64,000 nt of DNA from Mugil cephalus (GCF_022458985.1 NC_061786.1:17924974-17988973); one strand, 5' to 3'; counted from the first letter of the stretch, positions 22,430-34,421 are shown. The notes: a model not told the origin generated them from the letters alone. A program made the numbers and translations.

Positions 22430-23560
22430 TGTGTGCAGCTCTGAGGCCCGGCAGTTTGTCGCCCAAAAGCGCCGCTAATGCGGCTTGTTAAGGTGGAGAG
22501 GGACGTGATATCGCCTCCAGCTGCTTGATACAAATAAGATAGGACTATATGGATGTCAAATGTGTGGAGACCGCTGGTTTTTAGGGAAATGCCATCGAGC
22601 GGGCGCCTTTAAAATAACCCGCACTGATGACTCTAACCTTTGCTGGCCAAACGGCGGTGACACCATTAAAGTCTTTCTGCAGGTTAGCACTTCTCCTGGA
22701 CCGAGCGGCCCGGTAACTTTAGTGCGGCCTTAATGAGGACGAACGCAGGTTAACGACGTATGTATTCATGTTTCAGAGGCCAGGCCTGGGGTTCAGCGGT
22801 GAGGGACAAAAAGAAACAATATTTACGACACTTTTAAGCATACATCACTTTGACATCTGTTCGTCTGGCACCTGGCATCCATTAGTATTAAATATTTCAT
22901 TCCGCCCTAATTTGGAGCCCTCTTTGTCCCTAACCCAGGACACTGGGAAAAAATAGCGAGATCTACCTTTACTGCGCTTTTACGCGGCGTTTCCTTTGTG
23001 CAGAAACGTGCAAATGGGGTGTTGATGCAGACCACACCGCAGTGTTCTGCACTTCAGACGCGAGGAATCGTTGAGTCATACCTGGACTTGGCTTATATTA
23101 AATTTCCTCATCCATTAAGATCACCGCTTAAGCGCAGAAACATTCCTGCAATTAGTCAAGTTTGGGCACATGAGCGTCAGATTTTTACACAGTGTTATTA
23201 GATTACAGAGCAGAGTGAGTGTTCAATAACCTCATACACAAATAGAGGCCGGAGAGAGTCAGATGTATAATGTCAGAGAGGGCTTTGACAGAGCACCGGC
23301 CTTCTGGCATTTCTGTTATTCCTGGCGACCAAATGAATTATAGAAATAGGAATAATAGAAATTAGAGCAACTTTCTTTCAGTTAAATTGTGCGTGATGCA
23401 TATCCTTAACGAAGAAGAGAATACGTTTCAGGATTAAATCAGCACCGAGGCCTCCTGAGCCTGCGTAATGGCGCTGACGTGGGAAATGAGGTGAGGCATA
23501 TGATTTCGAAATTTAATGACGGGTTGCGCATTGGTGGAATGTGAGGCAGCATATGTTGTC
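22430..23560. promoter_or_regulatory. candidate enhancer-rich block between pax9 and nkx2.9
   Basis: About 1.1 kb of balanced composition with little simple repeat, containing motifs such as CGCTAATGCGG, GATATCGCC, AATTAGTCAAG and AAATTTAATGACG. This texture is typical of deeply conserved elements near Pax and Nkx genes. No gene-like frame. Inference only. Confidence 0.3.
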
Positions 23561-23622
23561 GGAAGGCCCAGGTAAAGTGAGGTGAGTCTTTTTTTTTCTT
23601 TTCTCGGAGGCCTATAATATAA

Positions 23623-23638
23623 GGGGGGGGGGGGGGGG
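23623..23638. repeat. G16 homopolymer
   Basis: Sixteen consecutive G, unusually long in this AT-rich interval. Potential quadruplex-former and sequencing-error hot spot. Confidence 0.9.
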
Positions 23639-23856
23639 TTCTGGAGCCTCAGAGGACCAGACGAGTCAGACTCAACAGGTCAGAATCTACCAGATTGTTC
23701 TGTAGTAGCTTGTAAATGAGATGAAAACCAAAACGATTTGCTTTAATCCCCTTTAGTCTCCATGTTTGTCCTTATTGGGAACACTGTGGAGTCTCACTGA
23801 TGCTGCTGAGCCAGTGCCAACGCAGCAACAAAGCACGTTTATTGCGAAATACAGTG

Positions 23857-23870
23857 GCGCCATCTGGTGG
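23857..23870 (-). promoter_or_regulatory. CTCF consensus site
   Basis: Minus-strand CCACCAGATGGCGC fits the degenerate CTCF core CCASYAGRKGGCRS at all 14 positions. It lies 5.3 kb upstream of nkx2.9 and is oriented opposite to the site at 34422. Occupancy is unknown. Confidence 0.5.
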
Positions 23871-26829
23871 ATATTTAGAAAAAAGATATATCATCATCTG
23901 CATCATTTAGAATTTACTGAACTATGAGCAGGCTTTTTAATGGCCGCATTAGTCTGATATAAATATATTTTATTGTCCCAGGATAAAATGAATTGTGAGA
24001 CTTTGAGCAGTGAAATTGTTATTTTATTAAGTCTCCTTCTTCAGTTTTCTTGTTTGTTTTGGATTTTAAATGTTGCTTTTAAATACCAAGAGCACGCCCC
24101 CTGCTTAGATTCCTTGCATAGAACTGAGTGTACTTGTTGAGCACATCAAAAAGCATTAACTTTAATTGTTTTATTTTTATTTATTTTTTTTTTTTGGCTG
24201 TAGTTCAGCTATTGGAGATCAGTGCAGCCAGCTGCTGGTAACCTCTGTGACTAAGACGTTGCGAGTTCCTGCTTGAATTGTGCCTGATTAAATCCAAGAA
24301 GTCTCCATTTTCCCTGCAGCTATAAGAGATTAAAACTTAACTACCGTCCTTTCTTTAGTGTAATATTTAACCAGAATACAAACATTCTGCAAATTACCAG
24401 ACAGACCCTTGACACACTGTCCTACCTGTTTGCCAACAGAGATGAGGTCTATTGTTGTGTGCTGCAGCCACACATGTCCCAATTTTGATGCAGACTAAAA
24501 CTGAAATGAACTCCTCCCACGGTTCAGGGTGAAAAAGGGGTTGGAGGAGGCCAAAGATGAGGAGTTTAGGAGTTTTACTATGTGTCCTGTAGAGGGCAAC
24601 CAAGCACCACACATGTCAAACACCACCTCTGAGTTTAAAACTGTTTGTCCATAGGATTAAGAAGTTTAGCACTGAGGTGGAACCCTGGAGAAATTATGAC
24701 AGGAGTCCTTTCAAATCAAAGCGAGAGAAAACATTTATGTACGTTACTATGCTTCAAGGTAACGTTTCCTTAGTTTTTCCACGGAGCATTTCAGTAAAAA
24801 TCAGACTGAACACAGCTGGAAACAGTGAGTTGCAATGACCTTTTATCTCCCTCCCTTCTGCTGTAAAGACGAGAGGCTGTAATAAGAAAGTGAAACAGCT
24901 CCTGAGAGCAAAATCTAAGTGTTCAGGGTGAAAATGAACACAGACTATTATCTGAGTTTCAGATACAGATCTATCAAGGAACCCGCTGTAGAACACATTT
25001 TAAAGCAGGATACACATTTTGCATTAATATAAATACTGTAAATTTTTAAATTCCTACATTTCCATAAAATGAAAATACTGTTTGTAGAGTTCTTTTTTAA
25101 TTTTTTTTTTAATACAATTCACAATGTGTCTGCTCTAAATTGCAGCTTTTGGTTTCAATCTCGACAGCAGCTAAAACTTTACTCTATGTTTTAATATTCT
25201 GCAAATATTTAGATGTGTTTGAATACGCATCTGCTCCTTAGCTTAATTTTTTTTTTAAAAAATGGCTATAGACAAATTAATGCTCGATAACTGAGCTCTG
25301 TGATCTAATGCTCTGCAGACTCCAATATAAAGCCAACAACTGTGGTGGTAGGTGCTGTGGAAACGATTCAGTCAGAAAGTACGTTCCTTTTCTTTTTATA
25401 TTTAAGTGTTTTTTCTTTTATTTTTATTTGTTAAATTATCCTGTGATAATTAATATGCTTTATATGTCACATGCAAACAGGGTTGTATTATTTGGTAGTC
25501 GAGCTAAATCCTCAGGTTTTCGCCATGTTCTTCCCTTTTATATTACAAAGCCAACATTTAAGAGTAGCATCATAAAACATCTAATAACCTCAGCTTCGAA
25601 ATCCTGCTACAACTTGATGTTTTAGTGTTTATTTTGTGTACTTTTAACACACTTTCATGTCTGATGCGCCTCCGCTTTGTTGCTCCTTTTATAAAAAATC
25701 CCATGGACACACACTGGTCTTGTGCCCTAGAGGGGGCATACAAACAAACCTGACTTTTTGACACACTTTCACCCAGCACCGACATGCAGCTGCTGCGCGG
25801 TCAAGCAGCTTCACAAGACTCCAGTTTACTCCTCGCACTGCCAAGTAATTATCCCCCACAAGCCCCTCTCCAAAATGCTAATGGTATTTACAGGAGAGGG
25901 GACGGGGAGAGGACACCAGCGGCAGGTGCAGCTGCTGGAGGGTGACGTCGCACTGGGACACCGTGCTGCACTGAGGGGGCAACAGAGGGGACATTGTGGG
26001 TGTTGGATAATCAGTCATAGTGGAAACAGATTTAAAAAAAAAAAAAATCTATCACTGGTCAACTGTAAAGTCACAACCTGAGCTGACACACAGTGTTCGG
26101 ACTCGGATGGAAACGGCACAAGTTGTTTTTGTGACATAAACTCCTTTGCAGTTTGCTTCATCTTGACTTGGTACTAGAAGTCAGAAGTCAGTGAATTTAA
26201 TTATCTCACTTTCCATAAATAAGGATACACAGAGAAGAACCAAGGCATTAGAGAATACACACTTATTACATGATAGAAGTTGATGTACCGTAGATTTTCT
26301 CCTTTCTGAATTTATGGGTAAAAACAGCACATGTGAGGTCTCTTTATTCTAAGCTAAGCTCAGGAAATATCCAGAAACTACCGTTTAGCTGAGCTGAAAG
26401 ATTTGAGGTTAAAATAAAACAAGACCCTTATGTTAAAAGTTCAAAATAAATAAATACTTTAACTGGAAGAATATTTTGTTTCTGATATTTTCCCAGTTAA
26501 CTTGGAATTTTATCAAAACACATGGAAAAGTTCACCATAGAAATATTATTCATTGCAAAAAAAATGAACTTCTGGAGCTCCTACTTTAATTAAAAGTGTT
26601 TGTGAATGCTGCATATTGGGAGATATTCTCTTCTAAATTAGTTGTTAGTTGTGTTCAGATTTAAACTGATTTCAATAAGAAAAATCCCTCATGTAGCAGT
26701 AGAAGATATGTGAAAGCCACTTACAAGATGAGGGTCATATATCTAGGAGAAGTAAAACACAATTTTGAGTAGAGGGGACATTAGCACATAATATAATCAC
26801 AAAATATTTACTGACACTCTTAAAATATC

Positions 26830-27260
26830 CGTATCAGCTCAGCAGCTGACTTCAGAACCATGTGAGAAGAATCTCCATGCGGCTAAGGAGGGATTGGGAA
26901 TGGAGAGCTGAACAACAGAGTAAATATTTGGCAGTGGAGAGCTCTTGGGAGCCGCAGAGGACCCTCTCTGGCTGAAGCCCGTGGGTGTTAAATAGATTAA
27001 GAGGCTTCTAGGTCATTGTGGAAAGAGAAATTCCCGCTCTTTGGACATGACTCTTCTTTGCTTTTGCGTGTTTTTGCTCTCCAATCGAGTGTCGCCTCTG
27101 TAAACTACCCACTCCAGCTAACCTGCGGTACTGTAATCCTCTGCTGTTTGTCAGCCACAGAGGAGGCCGGTGTGTACACAGAAGCGAGCTCCGAGAGGAG
27201 TCGGAGCTTTCAGATCTAATGAGATTCTGTTGATTGCAAACACTTAAAAGGTTGGTTTTT
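26830..27260. promoter_or_regulatory. candidate regulatory element upstream of nkx2.9
   Basis: Balanced-composition block with a short perfect hairpin (AGCTCCGA at 27187-27194 pairing with 27201-27208). Texture is like a conserved non-coding element. Not verified. Confidence 0.25.
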
Positions 27261-27711
27261 AGTCCCATGAACAAACTTGCGTTGTGCGTAAAGATCATTA
27301 ATCGGAACAAAACGAGAAATAAAGGTGGATTTCAAAGCATTTGGAGTTAATAACACAGGTCACTGACTTTGCTGAACTCTGAAAATCTAAACGCAGTTTA
27401 ATGCGTCCTGAATCACGCATGTAATATTGCCCTGGGCTATAGACTTGGCGGCAGTAGACGCGGAGCAGTAGATAGTGTCCCAGATCCTATTCAGCTCCAT
27501 TCAAAACCATGACAACACGGAACAAGCTCGGATTTATCCTGCAAACTTAAAGGACATTGTGCCGGGGCGTCAATCAGGCATTATTGCGGGACTGAACAAA
27601 TGCAAAATCTTGACTGGAACAAATGCTTCCAACGGGTCTCGGACGCGGGGCTACATTTTCCCCCTTTGTTCCCCTTCTCTGGTTGGCATGTATTTGTGTT
27701 CCCTCTCGTCC

Positions 27712-27720
27712 GACCACCCA
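27712..27720 (+). promoter_or_regulatory. exact GLI-type site upstream of nkx2.9
   Basis: GACCACCCA, an exact GLI consensus, 1.4 kb upstream of the nkx2.9 start codon and about 1.2 kb upstream of the putative TATA box. Nkx2.9 is a Sonic-hedgehog-induced ventral neural tube gene, so a direct GLI input is expected from known biology. Binding is inference. Confidence 0.5.
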
Positions 27721-28419
27721 GGACGACTGGGGAGGCATGTCCACCACCACCGCCGCCACCGCCACTCTCCTGCTCGGGCCCTCACGCACCTCGCTGAAGT
27801 GGATGAGGGTCGATATCAATATCAAATAGAGAAAGAAACCAGCTCCCCCACATAAGGCTGGATTCACGCTTTGCATTTAATGCTTTCTCATCTGTTTGGG
27901 TGGACTGAAAGGAGACACGGCACCGGGGGAAGGCTTGAGTCAGTTTAACACGCATAAGTAATTTTTTAGAAATTACTTTAAATGAAGCATTAGAAGTCAC
28001 AGTGCTTCCTTTATGAGCCTTGCTTCCGGGATGATAAATCATTGATCATTTATCTTGATAACCAATTAACAAAAATCTTGCCAGCAGTAATCAATCACCG
28101 AGACTATTTATCAAAAACGGAAACCAGGCTCTTTTGGAGGTTTGACAAAGATTTGATTGTGCAATTAATTTGCTCCTGGACCATAGTAATTACCATCATT
28201 ACTTATATCGGAAAACATAATAAATAACATGACATAATAAATTTAAATAAAAGTATTTCTTTTTTCTATTAAAACACATTGGTATCTGATGATATTTTTT
28301 GTGTTACAAAATAAGAAACATTAATATATTTGCTCACAGCTTTCACACTAGGCTACGCAACATTTAACCCCGTTTATTTGCAATGAAATAAAATCTAACC
28401 GTAAATCATCGGAGCATTC

Positions 28420-28585
28420 CTCAAATATGGCAAAGGAAGTCCCTGAACGTTTCGGAATCCTCCACCGCCCATAAACGTCCAAACTTCTCACGCCAGCGCA
28501 ATTAATCCGCCTCTAATGGGCGTATTAGTTAAACCAACTCGCGGGCATCACGCTAATTGCTCACTTTGTATGCAAATATGGGACA
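28420..28585. promoter_or_regulatory. candidate proximal enhancer of nkx2.9
   Basis: Dense run of CAATTAATC, TCTAATGGGCG, GCTAATTGC and an octamer ATGCAAAT (28570-28577), about 550-700 nt upstream of the start codon. Homeodomain and POU/SOXB-type inputs fit neural expression. No alignment was available. Confidence 0.35.
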
Positions 28586-28607
28586 CGTTGTTCGGACGAG
28601 GACGGGA

Positions 28608-28668
28608 GGAGGGAAGAGAGGAGAGGTTGGAGGGAGGAGGAGGAGGAGAAGGAGGAGGAGGGGGGAGT
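28608..28668. repeat. (GGA)n purine tract
   Basis: Imperfect GGA/GAGG run about 450-510 nt upstream of the nkx2.9 start codon. Confidence 0.8.
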
Positions 28669-28902
28669 TTGATGATGGGACGGGCTCTGTTGTCAGCTGC
28701 CACCCAAGACGTGATTCAGCTCCAACAATTACCATTATCTGTTTCCCAGTTTGACGATACGGGACGAATCTGTAATGATGACGAGTGTTTCCTTCGCTCA
28801 TTGTTGAAGCTCCGAGGTTTTTTTTTTTTTTTCTTCGTCCACACCTAACCATCATTGGGTGACAGCACTCGAGCTATTCAGGTACTCATCAGAGGAGGAG
28901 GC

Positions 28903-28910
28903 TTTATAAG
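28903..28910 (+). promoter_or_regulatory. putative nkx2.9 TATA box
   Basis: TTTATAAG in GGCTTTATAAGCG, about 210 nt upstream of the ATG, with a reversed CCAAT (ATTGG) about 50 bp further upstream. Transcription would start near 28935, giving a 5' UTR of roughly 185 nt. Confidence 0.5.
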
Positions 28911-29119
28911 CGAACAGCCTTGTGTTTGCAGCTTATGGAGTGCTATTTGTGTAAATACTGAGCCCAGGGCGCACACTGGTGTTTGGACAGCGCGTAAAGT
29001 GGATCCCCCGAGGTTCTCGCTTTCTTTTTTTTATCCTCCTCGGATAGATTCACCTCGAGTGCTTGCTTCTTCGTCTTCTTTTCCACGCAAAACAAACCCG
29101 GGTTGCGCACAAGGACGCG

Positions 29120-29279
29120 ATGGCTGCACCGAGCAAGTTCAGCTTTTCCGTCAGGAGCATCCTGGATTTGCCTGAGAAAGATGCGGAGGCAGCGCCGCGG
29201 TCCTCCCCGGTTTACTCCTCTTGCTCCTCCGGGTCGCCCTACTCCTCCTGGATCGACTGTGATCGGAGCCCATGCATGT
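29120..29279 (+). CDS. nkx2.9: nkx2.9 exon 1
   Basis: 53 codons plus one base, including the TN motif. The donor TGCATGT|GTAAGT is a strong site. Phase 1. Confidence 0.94.
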
Positions 29280-30066
29280 GTAAGTCAGCTTTCAAAGCCA
29301 AGGCACGATGATTATGCTGAATTTTAGGAGAATCTACCAATTACTTGCACTGAATTCAATTTATTTTTTGAATTTCTTTTGAAATCTAACTGTTTGCCCA
29401 GAAACTAAACTATAGATAGATAGACAGAGCAGAGAAAACGTGTGCCAATTTATTCTAACTTAACCTATGGTTGTATATGTTCCCACAGCTTCCGATGAAG
29501 GCAGTTTCGAGGCCTCTCCCGACTCAACCAAGCCGGATGACTCGTCTCTGGACTCGGAGCCGGAGAGGAGCAAGAAGAGCAAGAAGCGCCGCGTTCTGTT
29601 CTCCAAGGCCCAGACCCTGGAGCTGGAGAGGCGCTTCCGTCAGCAGCGCTACCTGTCCGGCCCGGAGAGAGAGCAGCTGGCCCGGCTCCTTAGCCTGACT
29701 CCGACCCAGGTGAAGATCTGGTTCCAGAACCACCGTTACAAGATGAAGAGAGGCCGAGCAGAAGGAGCGCTGCATGACGCGGAGATACCGCAGCCTCCGC
29801 TGCTGCGCAGGGTCGTCGTTCCGATCTTGGTCCGGGACGGAAAACCTTTTCACACCTGCTTAATTGACACTGAGAAAGCTGCTTGCTTACCTCCTCCTCC
29901 TCCCTCTCAGGTGGTACCTTTCCCCCTAGCCTACCCATCTCTGCAGCATCCCTCCTCGGTCGCCCTTCCTCCAAGGTACCACCAGCACTTTCCAGCCGCT
30001 GCGGCCTCCAGACTGGCCTGGAGAGACTTTTGGAGCGACTCGGTCCAGTTCAGTTCTTTCAAGTGA
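29120..30066 (+). CDS. nkx2.9: nkx2.9 (NKX2-8 ortholog), NK2 homeodomain factor (two exons, 245 aa)
   Basis: Nuclear transcription factor of the ventral neural tube and pharyngeal endoderm, induced by Hedgehog. Exons are 29120-29279 and 29489-30066 (738 nt joined). The TN/EH1-like repressor motif [13 protein letters not shown] is at residues 9-21. The homeodomain spans about 84-143 with IWFQN helix 3 and the NK2-class Tyr at homeodomain position 54. The NK2-specific domain [14 protein letters not shown] is at 160-173. The motif [13 protein letters not shown] just before the homeodomain matches mammalian NKX2-8. The start is the first in-frame ATG, in context GACGCGATGG. It lies between pax9 and nkx2-1, transcribed away from pax9, as in other vertebrates. 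The gene is called NKX2-8 in mammals and nkx2.9 in fish. Confidence 0.95.
29489..30066 (+). CDS. nkx2.9: nkx2.9 exon 2 (homeodomain, NK2-SD)
   Basis: The acceptor TTCCCACAG|CT completes a Ser codon. It encodes the homeodomain and NK2-specific domain and ends SVQFSSFK with TGA at 30064-30066. Confidence 0.96.
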
Positions 30067-30530
30067 AAGGCCTCATTTCCAATGCACAGACTCATTTAGA
30101 AGGGCATGAAGTGTTTTCCGAATGTTCCGCAAAATTTCGAGCTACTTAAACGTTTAGATTTTCACTATAGAACGAAATATATTTTGCACATTTTTATTTT
30201 GATATTTTACGCGCTGTCTCGGATGCTGATAAGATGTTGTCTCACATGGCTCACTGGCGTAGCCTCTAGATATTTTTTTAATTATCCAATGAGATGATTT
30301 ATGTGTACGTTTTTTTGTTTAAAAAATGCTTTTAAAACATGATATTTGCCTAAATAACTTGTTGAAGGCCAATGAGGTTCAGTAGGCTGCATTAGGCGGT
30401 AATAGCAGAGGGATGGTGTAGCAGCAAAGCCACTATTAGCCTGAGCGCATGAATGAGAAATAATGTTATTTGTTGTCTTCGAGGAGACTTTCTTTAAGTT
30501 TAACTGTTTCTTTTTGTGAACGAATTTATT

Positions 30531-30536
30531 AATAAA
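30531..30536 (+). terminator. nkx2.9 poly(A) signal
   Basis: AATAAA 465 nt after the nkx2.9 stop codon, followed by a T/GT-rich stretch, typical of a cleavage/polyadenylation region. Confidence 0.6.
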
Positions 30537-30769
30537 ATCTTTCATATTTTGTATGATAAGTTTTACAGTGTAATGTGCCTTATTTGTTTTTTGTTGTTGT
30601 TGTTTTACACATTACAAATCTATTTCTAAACTAAAAGACGCACAAATGTTTGTTTTTTTCCCCCCTAAAATAGTCATCCTAAATGTGTTCAATTTACAAT
30701 TTAATCCCATTGAGATTGCTTTAAAATACAAGCAGCCTCAAATATATTTAATTTGCAGACTCTAAAATA

Positions 30770-30950
30770 AGTAGCAGGTCATGCCAGGGACCCGAGAGGC
30801 CTTTATGATGTTAAAAAACTAATTACGCACCCAAAAGCTGAGCAAACATCACCTCTAAAAGGGACTTGGATTTGCTTAAGCATAAGAATAGCCAGTAAAC
30901 ATTACAGCCTCTCCCGCTATAGCACCCTGTGGTTGTCTGGGACTACGAGC
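30770..30950. promoter_or_regulatory. candidate element downstream of nkx2.9
   Basis: Low-repeat block with CTAATTACGC, CTTAAGCAT and GGCCTTTATG cores. Inference from texture. Confidence 0.25.
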
Positions 30951-31379
30951 TGCTTTTCTGGTCTACAATTAACTTTTGTTATTCTGGGGAAAGTGGGTTA
31001 AATGCAGCTATTAGCTTTATCTGGAAAACCTTGGTGCATGTGTACTGTAAGTGTGGAGAAGATTCTTGGGAGGAAAAGTGGGAATTAAAGGCAGGTAGTT
31101 GACTTTCCTCGAGCACTAATTTTAGATATTTTATAACAGGATACATATTATAATAAAACATAAAGGGGAAAGGGTGGTTTTAATAGATACTAATAGATTT
31201 TATTATGAATTTACATCCAAAACGTTTAGAAAACTGCTGACTAGAGCACTAATTGTCCTATTCTAGGATACCCTGAAATATACACGACTAATATCAACCT
31301 CCAGGAACCCCCCGTCCGCCCTTGCGTGAATATCTTATTATGAAAAAATATGCCTCGCCGTTTAAAATCATGTCAGGTT

Positions 31380-31645
31380 TTCATCAGTGACGAGGGGGGT
31401 CTCCTGCTTTCACGCCCCCTATAATGTTGTTTGCTCGTCCTGTGACCCTGCAGCCCATCGTCCCTGTCACCTGGCCCTTTGTCCGCCTCACTGGGGCCAC
31501 CTTGTATCACATATGGAGGGGACTGGCCAAACCCCTCAGCTCGCTGCATCTCCCCTTAAACACTCTTTTTGTCTGGGTGTCTCTCCGTGAATGGACCATT
31601 GTCCCTCGTCCAAAAGGGACCGAGACAAAATCTTTAGTGTTTCAA
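31380..31645. promoter_or_regulatory. candidate element (GC-rich island) downstream of nkx2.9
   Basis: A markedly GC-richer island in an AT-rich interval, with CCATTGTCC (SOX-type core) and CATATG/CACCTGG E-boxes. No conserved reading frame. It could be an enhancer shared by nkx2.9 and nkx2-1. Confidence 0.3.
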
Positions 31646-33087
31646 TTCCCGTGATGTTTAATCAGTCCCTGCGACAAATTTATGAGGTTTAACTGCACAA
31701 TGGTGTTTTAGAGCATCTTGGGGTTTAAGGGTGACAAAGACAGGCTTTTAGAGGTTGCCATTGGTTTTTTAAGTTGGTCTGAAGAATTGTCTGAAAAGGA
31801 TGGGCTTGTATTAGCCTGCCCATCCTATAGTTTTACTCACTGGGGCCCCTTTCAGGAAAGTTAGAAGGTCCACATAAACTAGGCCACAGGAGGAGTTTGG
31901 TTTGCAACTTGGTGCAAATAACATTTGATACAAATCAATTTTTTTTTCTGTCAGAAGTGTCTAAAAAGCCTTATAGTTTCCTCCCCCCTTTTTTGGAAAT
32001 TACTTGTTTGTACACATACGCAGTCAGTTTTAGATGGTGTGCTACAAAACCACAAATGGTACATATGCGCTCAAAGCTGACCTTTCCTCAGAACTTTAAC
32101 GTTTTGGATAATTTCTACATCTTTTATGGATATATGCAGGATAAAGGAAATGAGTTCACTGTATACGTGGTCATCCTTATGTAGCAGTCGATGATGAGAC
32201 CTGACTATGGGACTTTGGTGTTGAAGGCTAAGAGAGGCTTCCTTATACAGAACAGAACGTAAACAAATACATATAATATAAAACATATTTAATATATAAA
32301 GAAATGTGTGTAAAAACCAATGATAAATAGTGACAAAAGCAGCTTATTAATACACGGACATTGAATGCAGCTATAAAACTGATAATTAACCAGTTCATCA
32401 TGACGCCCCAAAGTTAAGGGAGTTGACTGAAGCTAAATAGTTACCGATAGTGAACAAAAAGTTGTCTAATTTTATGCATTGTATGTTTTCCTGAACGTTT
32501 TAGCCCCCAGAGTAAAATCTGTAAAGGCAAAAAAACAACACAAAACATATTTCTTTGTTGCAATTTCTTTTTCAGATTGTGTTCAGCCTATACTAAAGCA
32601 TACATGGCTAAAATGAATACCTATTTAAAAAACAAACAGATAAAAAAAAACATATTTGTTACACATCAGTACAGTTTATTAATGTACTGACAATAACGAC
32701 ACATTAAAACAGTTTCTAAAAGTTGTTGATAGTTCACTGATTTGTTAAACAAGTTGTATTTCAGGTCAGTCAGTGAAAACTTCCGACTTTAATCCCATTA
32801 CAAACTCTTTATTTTTCTTTAATTAATTTATATCTGTGTTGTCTTTTTTTTAATATTTCAAGTAAAAACATCTGATGACTGAATAGACTGAAAACAAACA
32901 TTAAGACAGATATGACTAAAAATAATTATTATCTTTTATATTTTTTTTTTCTTGATTTCCCTAAGAGGTCATGACCCCTAAACCTGTTAACACTGCAGTA
33001 AACCAATTTAGGAGGTCATATGAAGTGATGCTCCTCACACACTTTAGGTATTTAAATCCTGGCTCAACACGACTGAACATCATTTGT

Positions 33088-33225
33088 TATAAGAAGAAGT
33101 ATTCAGATAATCTAGGTAAAAGTAATAATACTGCATCGTAAAAAAAAATGACTTACAATTAAAGTAAAAGTATAAACTTAAATAAATGTTGTTTAAGTAT
33201 CCAATGCAAATGAGTAGAATACATT
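33088..33225. repeat. degenerate dispersed fish repeat (AAGTATTCAG...TAAAAGTA type)
   Basis: Resembles a very common teleost interspersed repeat built from AAGTATTCAGAT, GTAAAAGTA and TTTAAGTA units. The family name is uncertain and the copy is decayed. It directly abuts the Tc1 relic. Confidence 0.4.
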
Positions 33226-33237
33226 ATGTCATTAAAA

Positions 33238-33920
33238 TAATCAGCCACAACATTAAAACCACTGACAGGACGAGTAAATAATATCGAACATCTGCTGGGA
33301 AACTTCTGAATCTGGCATTTCCTTTCAGTGTGTATATGGGTGTGAGTGTTGGGTGTGTGTGCCTGTGTATGTGTGAGTGTGTCTGTATGTGTATATACGT
33401 GGTGGGGGGTTCTTGATTTCATTCTTGTTGTAATATTTTATGTTTTTATTTGTGTGAAGCACTTTGAGTTGCATTTTTGTAGGAAAAGTGCTAAATAAAT
33501 AAAGTTTTGGTTGATTTGATGTTACTTAGACATGTAGCACCCGCTTACACCAGACCAGACACCCCCACCTCCTAACAATGACACTCCTTGATGGCAGCAG
33601 CAGCAGGATGCAGGCTGACACAAACGCACACACAAAAACGTTTTAGGAACAATTAAAAAACAAACAAAAAAACAAAAAACAAAGGTGTTCCTCCAACCTC
33701 ACTAGATCCCAAACTGATCAAGTATCTGTGGGATGATCCACTGAGGCCCCTCCCCTCAACCCATAGGACCCAAAAGTCCTCCACTAACAACTTCCTGTTG
33801 ACACCACAGGACACCCTGAGAAGGTCCATGTCCATTCTCAGATGAGTCACAACTGTTTAGGAGGCACAAGGGAGACGTACACAATATTAGGAAAGTGGTC
33901 ATCATAAGACTGGTGTGTAC
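33238..33920 (+). mobile_element. Tc1/mariner-like relic, internally deleted and interrupted
   Basis: The left terminal repeat begins TAATCAGCCACAACATTAAA at 33238. After about 50 bp the sequence jumps to the transposase 3' region, so most of the transposase gene is deleted. The element is then interrupted at about 33322-33517 by GT-rich sequence and an L2-like LINE tail, and resumes at GATGTTACTTAGACATG (33518). The C-terminal transposase region decays across 33670-33890. The right end, near 33918, is a shortened terminal repeat. It is related to the fragment at 1-237. Non-functional. Confidence 0.7.
33322..33517 (+). mobile_element. L2-like LINE 3' tail inserted in Tc1 relic
   Basis: Ends GTGAAGCACTTTGAGTTGC then AAAAGTGCTAAATAAATAAA, the characteristic 3' tail of fish L2/CR1-type LINEs. 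It is preceded by a GT-rich low-complexity part. It splits the surrounding Tc1 relic, so it is the younger insertion. Confidence 0.6.
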
Positions 33921-34421
33921 ACTATACACTCCCTTAACAACAGCTGCTTTATTTATCTATTTAATTATGTGGGTTAAGTGTGTATGTTGTCTGGTTTGTG
34001 TCCCTATTTGGCTTTTGTTCACGGGGTGGGAAGGGACATGTAGCTGTATAACTGCATAAATGCACAATAACAGTCTGCTACTTCTGCATATTTGTATGCA
34101 AAAAATAAAATAAAGACAAAATGTGTTCTGAAAGGTCACAGATCATAAAAAGAGTACATGAGTTATTAATTTAGTTAGAAGATTAGAAACTGGCTGCATT
34201 CCACTTAGATGAAGTCTTACTGGGACCCTTAATAGAACTGAGCCATCATTAAAACACAAGCGCAAAAACAAAAGTGTATTAAAATGTATGTTGCACATTT
34301 GTCTTTTATAATTTAACCCAAAGTACAATAAAAAACAGCAATTTTAAAGATATTGCATCAATCGATACTTTAACGTTGTGCCTTGCCTTCGTTGTGATAT
34401 TATATTTATAGACCGAGCTCT
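33921..34421. other. interval between Tc1 relic and CTCF-like pair
   Basis: AT-rich non-coding DNA; nothing recognisable. Confidence 0.5.

Larger units (their letters stand above)
23561..26829. other. pax9-nkx2.9 intergenic region, middle
   Basis: AT-rich non-coding DNA with a G16 run (23623-23638) and a CTCF-like site (23857-23870). Short frames have no homology. Confidence 0.5.
30067..33087. other. nkx2.9 3' UTR and nkx2.9-nkx2-1 interval, left part
   Basis: Non-coding. After the 3' UTR come two candidate elements (30770-30950 and 31380-31640, listed separately) and then 1.5 kb of very AT-rich DNA with no recognisable feature. Confidence 0.5.

Noticed and set aside
29063-29119. In-frame extension of Nkx2.9 upstream of 29120
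   Set aside because: The codon at 29063 is TTG, not ATG; known family members start near the TN motif as at 29120.
29524-29974. Antisense frames over nkx2.9 exon 2
   Set aside because: Shadows of the homeobox exon on the opposite strand.
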